Positions 54,400 through 64,000 of a stretch of 64,000 nt of DNA are shown here, one piece after another. The notes beneath the pieces were generated by a model. It did no database searches. It was not told the DNA's origin and saw only the letters and a program-made list of their open reading frames with translations. The stretch covers positions 250,742,812-250,806,811 of the forward strand of contig NC_134531.1 in assembly GCF_050624435.1 (NCBI RefSeq), written 5' to 3'. Origin of the DNA: Tenrec ecaudatus. Lineage: Eukaryota > Chordata > Mammalia > Afrosoricida > Tenrecidae. Position 1 is the stretch's first letter. Every line of letters starts with the position of its first letter. A program made the translations under genes and the position numbers.

Positions 54400-56345
54400 A
54401 GTCCATGCCATCAAGAGATGCAAGCTCCGAGTCTCATGTGGTTCTCTTCGTATGTGTGAAATGAGCCCGGAGGACTTGATGCTTGATGGCGGGGAGAACT
54501 TGGCAAACAGAACAGAACATAAACACTGTATTTTTTTTTACTATAACAGACCCATGTACATAACATACACGTGCATATAACATGCCCAGCACACATAGGA
54601 AACAAGCAGGCGGGGGTATCCGGAGGTTTTCAGAAACACAGTAGTCTCTTTTTTTTCTGCTTGCTTGAGCTTTCTAGAGTTTGGGTTTGCGAGGCTCCAA
54701 TGTCCTTTCTGGTCAATGGGAACATTCATTTTGCCCTTAACACAGTGCATGGACGTCAGCATTGATATTTTAATGAATAACATTCACCTCTTCGTACACT
54801 TTTGCTATGCATAGGTAATGGCAACGATCTCTAATGGAAACACCTTCCCGGGTTTCGGAATTGGAAATGACTCTCCTAGCACTCGTTTCTCAAGTGAACT
54901 CGCCCTGAGAACTCCGACTCATGATCTACTCTTCACTCACTCCTTCCCGTTAGGGCGTCTGCTTGTCTATTTTCAGATCCTGCCCCTCCGTTCCTCACCC
55001 GTGCGTGGTGGCTCAGCGTGTCTGTCGCCGGGTGCAGTCTATACGGAACTGCTTTCTGATAATCAATCGGAAGGGCGATGAGGGGCTGCGGTGTGTTTGT
55101 GTGGGAGCCAAACTTCCATCGCAGAGAAATTGGACTTCATGAAAGAAAGGCTCCTCCCTCCTCCCCTGGTCTGAGCCAGGCCTTCTCAGGCAAGGGGAGG
55201 ATGTTGAGGGTGCTTTCTTCCTGGCCCACCAGTTGCTACCAAGAGCATTAATAAAAATATTGTTGGCTCAGAGTGACTGCTGTACCTGAAGAAAAGAGAA
55301 ATGTAGGCATTTTTAAACCTGGACTTACAGGGGGCTCAAAATTATTGCTGTAGCATTCTCCTGGCTCCCTTTCCATTAAACATTTCCAAGCGTTGGGCTG
55401 GAGATTCTTAGACCTGTCTCTGTGCCAACATTAAATATTAAATGGAAACCTCGTGCCAGTGGAGTTCTAGAATGAATAAAATCAGGTGAAAGAGTTCAGA
55501 TATCCAGTTATCAGTGGAAGAGACCACTGAAGGATGAGACAGTCCATCATAAGATGTGTCACCGACAAAATACACAGGGAAAGGACAGACCAGCGCTTTT
55601 TTTGAGTTTAAAGGAGACACCAGCTCTTGGAAGGCACGACGGTATTACAGCTCAAATGATTCATATGCCTGGCTATTAACAGAAAGGCTGGGGGTCAAGT
55701 CCACAAGTTCAAGTGCCCTGGAAAACAAGGCCTGGCCATCCGCCCTGAAGAGTTCGCCATTGAAAGTCCCTGGAGCGCAGTTCTCTTCTGACACACACGG
55801 ACAGCCACGTGTCACCATCCCTCAATGGCCACGAGTTTCCGCACATGAAAAAACAAAGGAGCCAAACCAACCCGTGAGGACACCGGCCTTTACTTATTAG
55901 CATCACTGACTTCTGAAAGTCAAGTCCAATCGTTTTAGTGCATATGCATTTTAATAGCACCGTATTTTCCTGTGACGTTGATTACTTTTTTTCTGGAGAA
56001 AAACACGGAGTGAGGTATTGTTGAAGGATTGGTCAATGGACCAGGAATGGAGAGGTTTTGTTTTGCCTTCTCCGACAACTGCAGTGATGATCTGCTGCCA
56101 GCCTTTGACGTGTGCAGCTGGTTGTGTTCTGTTGCTCCGTGGAGTGTGCGAAAGGCAGGCTGCGGACAGGCAAAAGCCTCCGGACTGGTTAGCAGTTTGG
56201 GTTTAGATCCCGGTGCTGTCACGTCCTGGCTGCATTGCCCAGGAACCTCCATTTCTTAGCCTGCCCAAGGGGCACAGTAAGCTTGTGGAGATCATGTCTC
56301 ATAACCAGTGACTGATAGTTGCAGACACTCCAGAAAGAGTAGCCG
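54400..56345. other. Mostly unique intronic sequence
   Basis: No ORF with family resemblance and few repeats. With 41705-44105 it is the best block in which to search for conserved regulatory DNA or a 5' UTR exon. Confidence 0.4.
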
Positions 56346-56461
56346 TGACGATTAGCTCCATGTAAGAAAGAAAGCTAAGTCCTTACAACGAACCGTGAGA
56401 CAAATGATTGAAGTTGTCAAGGATTTCATTTTACTTGGATCCACAGTCAATGCTCATGGAA

Positions 56462-56525
56462 GCCAAACCACACCCAACTCCACCCTACCCCACACCCCAC
56501 CCCACCCCACCCCACACCCCACCAC
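56462..56525. repeat. (CCCAC)n-like tract
   Basis: CCCAC/CCCCA units, G-rich on the minus strand. It adjoins the SINE insertion. Confidence 0.85.
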
Positions 56526-56715
56526 ATAAACTCACTATCATTAAGTTGATGTCGACCCACACTGACCCTATAGGACACATAGAACTGTCCCTGCAGGGTT
56601 TTTTGAGAATACAACTCTTTACAGGAGTAGAACGCTCCATCTTTCTCCCATGAAGCGACTGGTGGTTTTTGAACTACTGACCTTGTGGTTAGCAGCCCAA
56701 CATGTAAACATTGCT
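56526..56715 (-). mobile_element. AfroSINE inside RTE
   Basis: 'actcactatcattaagttga', 'aggacacatagaactgtccc' and 'tttgaactactgaccttgtg' occur in antisense order. Confidence 0.85.
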
Positions 56716-57240
56716 TCTTCTCAGGGAAGCAGAAGCCATGAAATCAAAGCCCGTATGACTCTGGGCACATCTGGTGCATAAGACCTCTTTAAAGTATTAA
56801 GTAGCAAAAATAACATTTTGAGGACTAAGGTGCACTTGATCCAAATCATGGTATTTTTTAGTCACCTCATATATGTGTGAAAGCTGGACAATGAAATGGA
56901 AGACTACACAGGAGCTAATGTGTTTGGGTTGAAGAACATCACACAAGCAAATCTGTTTTCAGAAGGTGCATTGAAAAGCGAATTTCTTTGCCTCAAGAAT
57001 GGCAAGGTTTCGTCTCAAGTACTTTGGACATGGTATCTGGAGGGACCAGGAGGAAAGAGACATTATGCTTGGTAAGGTAGGTCAATGAAAATGAGGACGA
57101 TCCTCCATGAGACAAATTGACGCAGTGGCTGCCACCACAGGCTTAAACATAACGGCAATCGTGAGGCTGGTGCAAGACTGGGCAGTGTGTGGCTCTGTTG
57201 CACACAGGGATGCTAGCAGCCAGAACCAACTCGATGGCAC

Positions 57241-57282
57241 ACAACAACAACAACAACAACAACAACAGCAGCAGCAGCAGCA
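57241..57282. repeat. (CAA)n(CAG)n tract at an RTE 3' end
   Basis: CAA triplets turn into CAG triplets; this is the usual simple-repeat tail of the RTE family, expanded. Confidence 0.9.
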
Positions 57283-57434
57283 TCTATTCCTTTCTGTGGT
57301 GCATATTGCTCCTAGAATTTCTATCATGTGAACCTATTTTTTTCTTTACTTTTTACCTTCTTCCCTCAAAAGTTCTTTCCTATTGGGTGTTGGTATTTCA
57401 ACACTACCTAACCACCACCACCACCACCACATTG

Positions 57435-57895
57435 TGATGAGCAAATTGTTTGTAAAAGACATCTTTGGAGTGCTCCCAGGCAAAGACGTCATTTTGAGGA
57501 CTAGAAACGGGCCAGGCCCAAGCCGTGGTATTTACACTCAGCTCGCATGCAAGCAAAAGCTGGACGATGAAGAAAAAAGAATGGACCATTTTGGAGAAGA
57601 GTATGACGCACACCACAGATTGGCAGAAAAACAAACAAATCTGTGTTGGAAGAAGTAGTCAGAATGCTCCTGAGAAGTGAGGGCAGGGAGACTTCATCTC
57701 CCATGCCTGGGACATGTCATCCGGAGGGGCCAGTCCCCAGAGATGGACAACATGTCTGGTAAAGTCAGCGAAGGCAAAGGACCCTCAGTGAGATGGCTGT
57801 GCCAAACCTAGGCACGACTGTGAGATGGTGCAGTCGCTGTGCAGAAGGTTGCCGAGTTGGAGTCAAGTTGGAGACATTGAACAGCAGCAGCATTA
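57435..57895 (+). mobile_element. RTE-type LINE, 3' fragment
   Basis: 'acaaacaaatctgtgttgga', 'gggacatgtcatccggaggg' and 'caaaggaccctcagtgagat' follow RTE order, with small deletions near the end. A second copy just after 56350-57282. Confidence 0.75.
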
Positions 57896-57944
57896 TGAGA
57901 AGCACCCCAGGCCTCTGCATTCTTGCTACTACAATGGTTCTCCC

Positions 57945-57945
<1 letters not shown>

Positions 57946-57998
<53 letters not shown>
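57946..57998. repeat. (CA)n microsatellite
   Basis: About 26 CA units, the longest CA array in the window. Confidence 0.97.
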
Positions 57999-58000
<2 letters not shown>

Positions 58001-58125
58001 TCCAAACCAAATTCATTGCCAATGAGTTGACGCCAACTCATAGGAACCCTATAGGGCAGAGTAGGACTGTTCCTGCGAGTTTCTGAGACTGTAACACTTT
58101 AAAGGAGTAGAATGGCCCACCATGG
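57999..58125 (-). mobile_element. AfroSINE 3' half
   Basis: 'gccaatgagttgacgccaac' and 'accctatagggcagagtagg' are the complement of the tail and body. The (CA)n tract sits at the position of its A-rich tail. Confidence 0.8.
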
Positions 58126-58144
58126 TTCCAGGAGGATCCAAAAT

Positions 58145-58355
58145 CCCAATCAGTTGAGTTGACACGGACTCAGGGAGACATCGTGTGTGTAAGAGTAAAC
58201 TGTGCCCAGTTGGGTTTCAATGGCTGAGTTTCCAGAAGTGGATCATCAGGCCTTTTCCCCCTGAGGCACATCTGGGTGAAGTCAAACCTCCAAACTTTCA
58301 ACCTTTCAATTAGAAGTGAAATGCTTAACCATTTCCATCACTCAGGGATTCCTCC
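58145..58355 (-). mobile_element. AfroSINE variant
   Basis: Same variant as at 50366 ('gcccagttgggtttcaatgg'), near full length, in antisense order. Confidence 0.7.
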
Positions 58356-58407
58356 AGGATCCAATAGGATAGCACAGTACTTTTTAACCAACCAATTATG
58401 GCGTCTC

Positions 58408-58610
58408 AAAAACATACTGCCATTGAGTCAATTCTAACCCCCTAGTGACCCTGTTGGACAGGGTAGATCTGCCCCTCTGGGGTTCTGAGACTGAAGTCTT
58501 TTCAGGAGCAGGAAGCTTCATTTGTCTCCCTTGTGGCTGATAGATTGAACGGTTGACTTTGTGATTAGCAGTTCAGCGGGTAAACCACTGCACCATCAGA
58601 CCTCCTTCTA
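58408..58610 (-). mobile_element. AfroSINE, near full length
   Basis: 'actgccattgagtcaattct', 'gattgaacggttgactttgt' and 'ccactgcaccatcagacctc' in antisense order. Confidence 0.85.
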
Positions 58611-58614
58611 GAAG

Positions 58615-59085
58615 CAAAATTATTCTTAAAGGAAATAATCTGCCCTGACTGTGTTCTGCTAGCGTATGCTGAATAGAGAATACTTGTGCTCATAGTTACT
58701 TCACCTTGCATTGAAATGATGCTTGAAACACGGTCCTGGAATAAAAATGTGATTTTTTGGAATTTTTAGAGACGTGTCAGTGGAGTAATTTGTTCTGTTG
58801 GGGAATAGAAAGTTCTTAAGTAGATCTGGTGGAAATAAGAGGAAATGTTAGTAACCGTAGGGTAAATAATACCATGCTAATAAGACCTTGTGGAGAAATA
58901 TACAAAGGCAGGAGGAGGAAACTATGAGATGTTCTTGGACTGCAGGTCAAGAACATGGATGGGACCTAAAAGGAGTTAAGGGACCAACTCAAACTTGCTG
59001 TCGTTACAGTGCCAGCAAGGGACCCTGCCTGACACTAATGATGTTACAGTGAGAATCCCACAAGTCAATCAAACAAGAAGCCACG
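58615..59085. other. Unassigned intronic sequence
   Basis: No gene or repeat recognised. Confidence 0.4.
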
Positions 59086-59089
59086 TGTT

Positions 59090-59465
59090 TTTGTGTGCTG
59101 TCTAGTGGGCTCAAACTCACAGTGACCCTACAGGACAGTGTAGAACTTCCCCAGAGGATTTCCACAGCTAGGATCTTTCCAGACTGCCACATCTTTCTCC
59201 CGTGGAGCAGCCGGTGGGCTCAAACTGCCAGTCTCTTGGTTGTCAGCTGCCTGAATAACCTCTGTGCCACAAGGGTGCCAAGCAGCAGCGAGGTGGTGCA
59301 AACAGTTAACATGCTTGCCTGCTAACCAAAGCTACAAGTGCAAGTCCACCTGAAGGACCTTGGAAGAAAGGCCTGGGATCTACTTCCAAGTAACCAGTCA
59401 TTTAAAAATCCATGCTGATACACATGGGATCACCCTGAATCAAAATCCACTCAATGGCTACTAGT
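59090..59465. mobile_element. Two adjacent AfroSINEs, head to head
   Basis: 59090-59280 is antisense ('gggctcaaactcacagtgac' to 'tctgtgccacaagggtgcc'). 59281-59465 is sense ('gcgaggtggtgcaaacagtt' to 'aatcaaaatccactcaatgg'). Their heads abut at about 59280. Confidence 0.8.
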
Positions 59466-59469
59466 TAGA

Positions 59470-60030
59470 GACAGTAAAAATGTTGCAAGCTTCACTTTGA
59501 AAAAAGGCCTGTGAAGGATTTTTAGAGCAAAAGTTAAGAGCACAAGGGAAGGAATTTAGGCTCCCAAAGGGTTTTAAACTGTCTGGGTCACATCAACACA
59601 GTCTGGATGCTGTAGTCCGGTGGGGAGATATAATTGTGTGTATTTGTGGAGGACTGTCCTATTACCTATTCCACCCAATTCTCGTTTAGGAATGAATGAG
59701 CTACTAATTTGAGACTGGTGAACTTTTTCCTCTTGCTGTGTGTTTGTGAGTTGGCAGCAGACAAAGGCTAGGATGGATGTCCCTGCTACTTGTTATTTTC
59801 ATGAAGGTGAGAGAGGAAGCTAGTGATTCACCTAACACTATTATAGCCCAGACCCTGTCTTTGAGATGCACCCCCCGCCGCCCCGCCCGTAGCTCGCTAC
59901 ATTGGCAATGCTCAGTGGCTAATGTAGCACTGAGAGTATTCTGCTGTCCCTGGTTACATGCTCTTAACTATGATTAGCGAATGTCTTCTGAATAAGCATA
60001 AGAGAAGATATAGTTAGCTATGTTGTCATT
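59470..60030. other. Unassigned intronic sequence
   Basis: A short GC-rich patch at 59870-59893; nothing else. Confidence 0.4.
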
Positions 60031-60033
60031 CTC

Positions 60034-60711
60034 TTAAAAATGCAGCGAGTTTCATATCATCGTAAATGTGGGCGAGTGCAGAGTGGAGACTCAAAGCCCA
60101 TCGGTAGCCAACTGGGACACCCTCTTACTGAAGGGTTGTGGGGAAGAGATGAGCCAGTCAGGGTGCAGGGTAGCAACGATGAAACATATAACTTTCCTCT
60201 AGTTCTTAAATACTCCCTCCCCCCCCCCCATCATGATCCCAATTCTACCTTACAAGTCTGGCTAGACCAGGGAATTTACATTGGTACAGATAGGAACTGG
60301 AAACACAGGAAATCCAGGACAGACGACTCCTTCAGGACCAGTGGTGAGAGTGGCGATGCCTGGAGGGTGGAGGGAATATGGGGTGGAAAGGGGGAACCGA
60401 TTACAAGATTCTACGGATAGCCTGCTCCCTGGGGGATGGACAGCAGAGAAGAGGGTGGAGGGAGATGTCGGATAGTGTAATATATGATAAAATAATAATA
60501 ATGAATTATGAAGGGTTCATGAGGTACGGGGGAGTGGGGAGGGAAGGGGAAAATGAGCAGCCAATTTTAAGGGCTCAAGTAAAAGGCAAATGCTTTGAGA
60601 ATGATGATGGCAACAAATGTACATATGCGCTTGACACAATGGATGGATGTATGGATTGTGATAAGAGTTGTACGAGCCCCCAATAAAATGATTTAAAAAT
60701 GCAGTGATTTT
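60034..60711 (+). mobile_element. R1 repeat, copy K, with 19-bp target-site duplication
   Basis: The flanks TTAAAAATGCAGCGAGTTT (60034-60052) and TTAAAAATGCAGTGATTTT (60693-60711) match at 17 of 19 positions and begin with TTAAAA, the classic L1 endonuclease target. The element is 5' truncated and ends CAATAAAATGAT. Confidence 0.85.
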
Positions 60712-60769
60712 ATATGCTGAATGATGACATATTTATGCTTAAATTATGAGATGTTTGACATGACAGCTA

Positions 60770-60975
60770 ACATTCAGAGAGGGCCTATTAACAGGCATCG
60801 TTCAAAGTACTACATATTGATTAATCCTGTTAACCACTTTATATTGATTGAATCATTTAAACTTCAGGAATTTCCCCTCTGGAATGGAAGTTAGTGTAAA
60901 AAAGAGGCCCAAAGTGTTTAAATAACATGGTAAAGTCTCATTCCCAGTAAGTGTCATGGAATTTGTCTGCAAGGG
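60770..60975 (+). mobile_element. Ancient MIR-type fragment
   Basis: 'ggcatcgttcaaagtactac', 'taatcctgttaaccacttta' and 'aaagaggcccaaagtgttta' follow a MIR-like consensus at high divergence. Confidence 0.45.
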
Positions 60976-61342
60976 CTAGTCACTTAAGTAACACACACTA
61001 TCACTTCCGTAAATAGAAGCTTTAAATCTGGATCCTCATATAGCTATACTTTACATATTCATGGCCATAAACAATGAGTAGATGTGAAATTTTTCTAGAA
61101 GTACTGAGCTCTTTATAATCATTCAACTGCCAGATTAGGACAGTACTGGAAGATATGGTCAACCTTCATTTATACATCAATGTTCATTTTTGAATATCCC
61201 TTATATGCAAAGAACTCTACTAGGAGTTGGGATTAAGAAAAAGACAAGACTAATATAATTTTGGGGAAAACGTTAAAGGCAAGAGGCTAAGTGAATCCCC
61301 TCGCACAAAGCTCCTCCTAAAAGACCAGCTAGAAGCAGAGAG

Positions 61343-61545
61343 AACGTCGGAGCGCTGGTGGCAGGCCTCGGGCTGTCCACCTCCAGGCAAACTGTTCGAA
61401 CCCACCAGCTGCTCCTCATGAGACAAATGAGGCTTTCTGCCCCTGGAAAAACGACAGGTTCTTGAACACTCACAGAGGCAGTTCTACTTTGCCCTATAGG
61501 GTCCCTGTGAGTTGGAATCGACTCGATGGCAGTGAGCCATGGTAA
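61343..61545 (+). mobile_element. AfroSINE, near full length
   Basis: 'cggagcgctggtggcaggcc', 'gttcgaacccaccagctgct' and 'gagttggaatcgactcgatg' are close to consensus, so this is one of the younger SINEs. Confidence 0.92.
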
Positions 61546-61549
61546 CTGG

Positions 61550-62640
61550 GCCTGAGAAGGAGGAAGTTGTGCTCATCTCAAGGGAGAAAGAAAGTCCCAG
61601 GTGAGCAAAAAACGACAACTACTCTTTCGGTCGAGCCTCCAGCTAGTAGGAGCTAGAGCTCCATTACTTGGACAGCAGGCAGAGTGAAGAGTGATCAAGT
61701 GGCTGAGCTGGGTGATCCCTGGGTGACAGATCATATGAACAAGCAACAGAACTTGTTGCTTGGCACAGCCTCTACCACAAACTGTCCTGAGTTCAAATCC
61801 CAGTATTGGATTCTATTACTTATGTGACCTTGTATGACTGACATGAGGGCCAGGTCTGACCTCTTCCGACTTCATCATGGGACAGGGGACTCGAATGCCA
61901 CATCAGCCCAAGGCCCATTCCTATGAGGTGGAAGTTGGACCTGTTAAATTTTTTACCAGTTCTGACACCGGTCAGCCTTCCCAAGGGGCTCTGCTGCACG
62001 CTGGGTTAGAACACTCAGTGCAGAGGCCACACAGAACTCACGGGCCACCCTCATGATTATGGGGCTTATTAGGGAAGTTTATAGGTTACACTGCAGGTCC
62101 AAGAATGTTCAGGATCTGGGTCTTTGGTCCGCAGTGCCTCTTCACAGCCGTGCCCAGGCATGTTCTCTCTGGTTCTCAGTCTCTCAGCCATTGGGTTCTG
62201 CCTTGCTCAGGCAGTGTTCCCAAACTCTTATGGCTCTCAATAAATATGCTAGCCCAAAGGTTCTCAGCTGTAGGTTGTGAGTTGGCAAACTTAGCCCCCG
62301 ATTAAGTGCATGGAAGTATCTACCCACTGCATGAGCGCACCTCCTGCCTGAAGGCATTCGACCGTACATGCTCTCTGTCCCGGAAAGCCCATCACTCTGG
62401 CTTCTCCCACTATTCGAATGTCACATTTGTCTCCTGGATCACGGAGGTTCAGTGTGAGGGGATCTTGGTGCCCAGGGGACACGTAGCATTCCTGGCTCCT
62501 CTTTTGTGGTATCTCTCACTCCTGCTTCTGAGATAGCTTCACTTAATGCCCAGTGGGATGGCAAAACTGGCCATTTTCCATGTAACAGTTTCATATGCCC
62601 CAACTGCATGGGGCCAACTCAGTTATTTGGTGGAAGTTAC
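61550..62640. other. Unassigned sequence, possibly LTR-derived
   Basis: About 61980-62300 has moderate GC and an AATAAA at 62239 after 'ttatggctct', which could be an old LTR. No termini found. Confidence 0.3.
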
Positions 62641-62644
62641 AAAG

Positions 62645-62760
62645 ACAATGGCTCCAAAACTCACTGCCATTATCCTGCAGGACGTAGAATTGTTCCTGTG
62701 GGTTTCTGAGAGTGGAAATCTTTATGGAAGTAGAAAGCATAATTTTTCTCTGGAAGCAGA
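62645..62760 (-). mobile_element. AfroSINE fragment
   Basis: 'aactcactgccattatcctg', 'gtagaattgttcctgtgggt' and 'gaaatctttatggaagtag' in antisense order. Confidence 0.65.
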
Positions 62761-62811
62761 GAAATCGCAAACAATTCACTGAATCATAGACCTTCACATC
62801 AAAAACGACAA

Positions 62812-62968
62812 AAACAAGTGCCTTCAATTCAATTCAGACCTATGTGTGGAGTGTCCTTAAGGCTAGCAAGACTTGACTGCCAGGCCTTTCCTCGGAGGTG
62901 TTTCTGGGTGGGCTTGAACGCCTAGCCTTTCAGTTAGTCAAGTGCTCAACACGCTGCCAGAGATGCCT
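62812..62968 (-). mobile_element. AfroSINE, diverged
   Basis: 'gccttcaattcaattcagac', 'gggcttgaacgcctagcctt' and 'cgctgccagagatgcc' in antisense order. Confidence 0.65.
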
Positions 62969-63047
62969 ATACAAGTGCATGATTCAGGCACTGTGATATG
63001 GAGTTAGCCTACGTTAGCCCAATACCCTCTCTCAGCAGGGCTTTAAC

Positions 63048-63663
63048 AAATTAGTACCAGGACATCCCTTTGCAGAAGGATACTGTGTGGGGGGTGGTGG
63101 TGGTGGAGGGAGACGAGCCAGTCAGGGTACAGGGCTCCAACGATGAACCATAAATTTTCCTCTCCTTTTTAAGTGCTTCCGCTCCCCACTATCATGATCC
63201 CATTCTACCTTACAAATCTGGCTAGAGCAGGAAACTTACACTGGTACAGATAGGAACTGGAAATACAGGGAATCCAGGACTGATGATCTCATAAGGACCA
63301 GTGGTGAGAGTGGGAGGGTGGAGGGAGGGTGGTACAGAAAGGTGGAATCGATTATAAGCATCTACATATAACCTCCTCCCTGAGGGACAGTCAATGGAAA
63401 AGTGGGTGAAGGGAGATCTCAGACAATGTAAGACATGACAAAATAATAATTTATAAATTATCAAGGGTTCGTGAGGAGGGGGTGGTGGGAGGAAGGGGAA
63501 AAATAAGGAGCTGATACCAAGGGCTCAAGTGGAAAGCAAATGTTTCGAGAATGATAAGGGCAACAAATATACAAATGTGCTTGACACAATGGATGTATGG
63601 ATTGTGATGAGTTGTACGAGCTCCCAATAAAATGTTTAATTATTAAAAAAAATGAGTACCAGG
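63048..63663 (+). mobile_element. R1 repeat, copy L, with 14-bp target-site duplication
   Basis: Flanks AAATTAGTACCAGG (63048-63061) and AAATGAGTACCAGG (63650-63663) match at 13 of 14. The element starts in the 'acatccctttgcagaagga' segment and ends CAATAAAATGTTTAATTATT plus A8. Confidence 0.85.
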
Positions 63664-64000
63664 TGCTAATCAAAGACAATATAAATAGAAAATCATTATA
63701 TTTCAGGGGGATGATCGATAAGATTCTCCACCATAAAGGGAGCCAAAGGCAGATTAAAAAACAAAACAAAACAATACAAAACAAAAATTCAGGAATGGGT
63801 TTGGGGCTTGCACTAGATCCTAGCTTAAATGTAAACTCCAAAACTCTGCCCTTTCTCCCTGTCTTTTCGAACTCATTTCTCTGCCTCCTGCAGGTTCCTT
63901 CTTCTAAGGAAATTTATGACGTGCGCTTGTATTCCTGCCTCTTAATTAAAATTATTTCCATGTTAGATAATAATTCATTGTTCACAATGAGTACTCCTTC
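63664..64000. other. Unassigned intronic sequence
   Basis: No gene or repeat recognised. Confidence 0.4.

Larger units (their letters stand above)
56350..57282 (+). mobile_element. RTE-type LINE interrupted by a (CCCAC)n tract and a SINE
   Basis: 'gttgtcaaggatttcatttt' (56414) belongs to the RTE ORF. It breaks at about 56465, resumes at about 56725 ('gcagaagccatgaaatcaaa') and runs to 'cagaaccaactcgatggcac' plus the (CAA)n tail at 57241. The interruption is a C-rich tract and an antisense AfroSINE (56526-56715). Frames are broken. Confidence 0.8.
20780..64000 (-). other. COL8A1: Presumed COL8A1 upstream intron and 5' non-coding sequence
   Basis: The acceptor at 20781-20780 (pyrimidine tract plus CACAG) shows the transcript continues to the right. 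The 5' UTR exons cannot be recognised from sequence alone. No other coding exon with family resemblance was found across these 43 kb. The content is repeats (listed separately) and unique non-coding DNA. Confidence 0.6.

Noticed and set aside
62250..62285. Possible SPIN terminus ('aggttctcagctgtaggttg')
   Set aside because: Only about 15 of 25 positions agree with the SPIN start, with no matching right end or internal blocks.
20780..64000. 5' UTR exons or promoter of COL8A1
   Set aside because: Expected somewhere upstream, but non-coding exons cannot be called from sequence alone and no CpG-island promoter stands out in the window.

Overview
This is vertebrate (mammalian) chromosomal DNA. 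The only gene I can support is COL8A1, the alpha-1 chain of type VIII collagen, on the minus strand. Its two coding exons are both present (16503-14597 and 20776-20449). Joined, they give an intact 744-residue chain, the length I recall for the human protein. The rest is 3' UTR and downstream flank (left) and introns and upstream non-coding sequence (right), packed with interspersed repeats.

The repeats point to Afrotheria and, within it, probably a tenrec. There are dozens of tRNA-derived SINEs with the AfroSINE tail (a 'gactcgatggca' type ending) and RTE LINE copies with the same tail. A SPIN-like hAT transposon sits at 12749-12942; among afrotherians, SPIN is reported from tenrec. The species call is an inference.

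Layout from left to right: 1-634 is the 5' edge of an IAP-like class II endogenous retrovirus on the minus strand (LTR, tRNA-Phe primer-binding site, leader splice donor, first nine gag codons). 1150-7460 is mostly LINE-like repeats. 7460-10870 holds microsatellites, an LTR-like repeat and a 37-bp triplication. 10880-14596 is the likely COL8A1 3' UTR, containing a SINE carrying the SPIN element, a 30-bp minisatellite and a strong G-quadruplex motif. 14597-20776 is the coding part with one 3.9-kb intron. From 20780 to the end is non-coding sequence, presumably the upstream intron(s), with RTE, SINE, MIR, LTR and LINE-like insertions, many nested.

Repeat names used here: 'R1' is a dispersed LINE-like repeat whose copies share one 3' end (AATAAAATGATT plus A-rich tail) and are truncated at different 5' points. 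Two copies show target-site duplications and one a 5' inversion, so it was moved by LINE machinery and may be an afrotherian L1 3' region. 'R2' is a class of about 500-660 bp repeats ending in a CTAACACA-like motif. No tRNA, rRNA, CRISPR or prokaryotic feature was seen. SINE and LINE boundaries are approximate (10-30 bp) unless target-site duplications are given.
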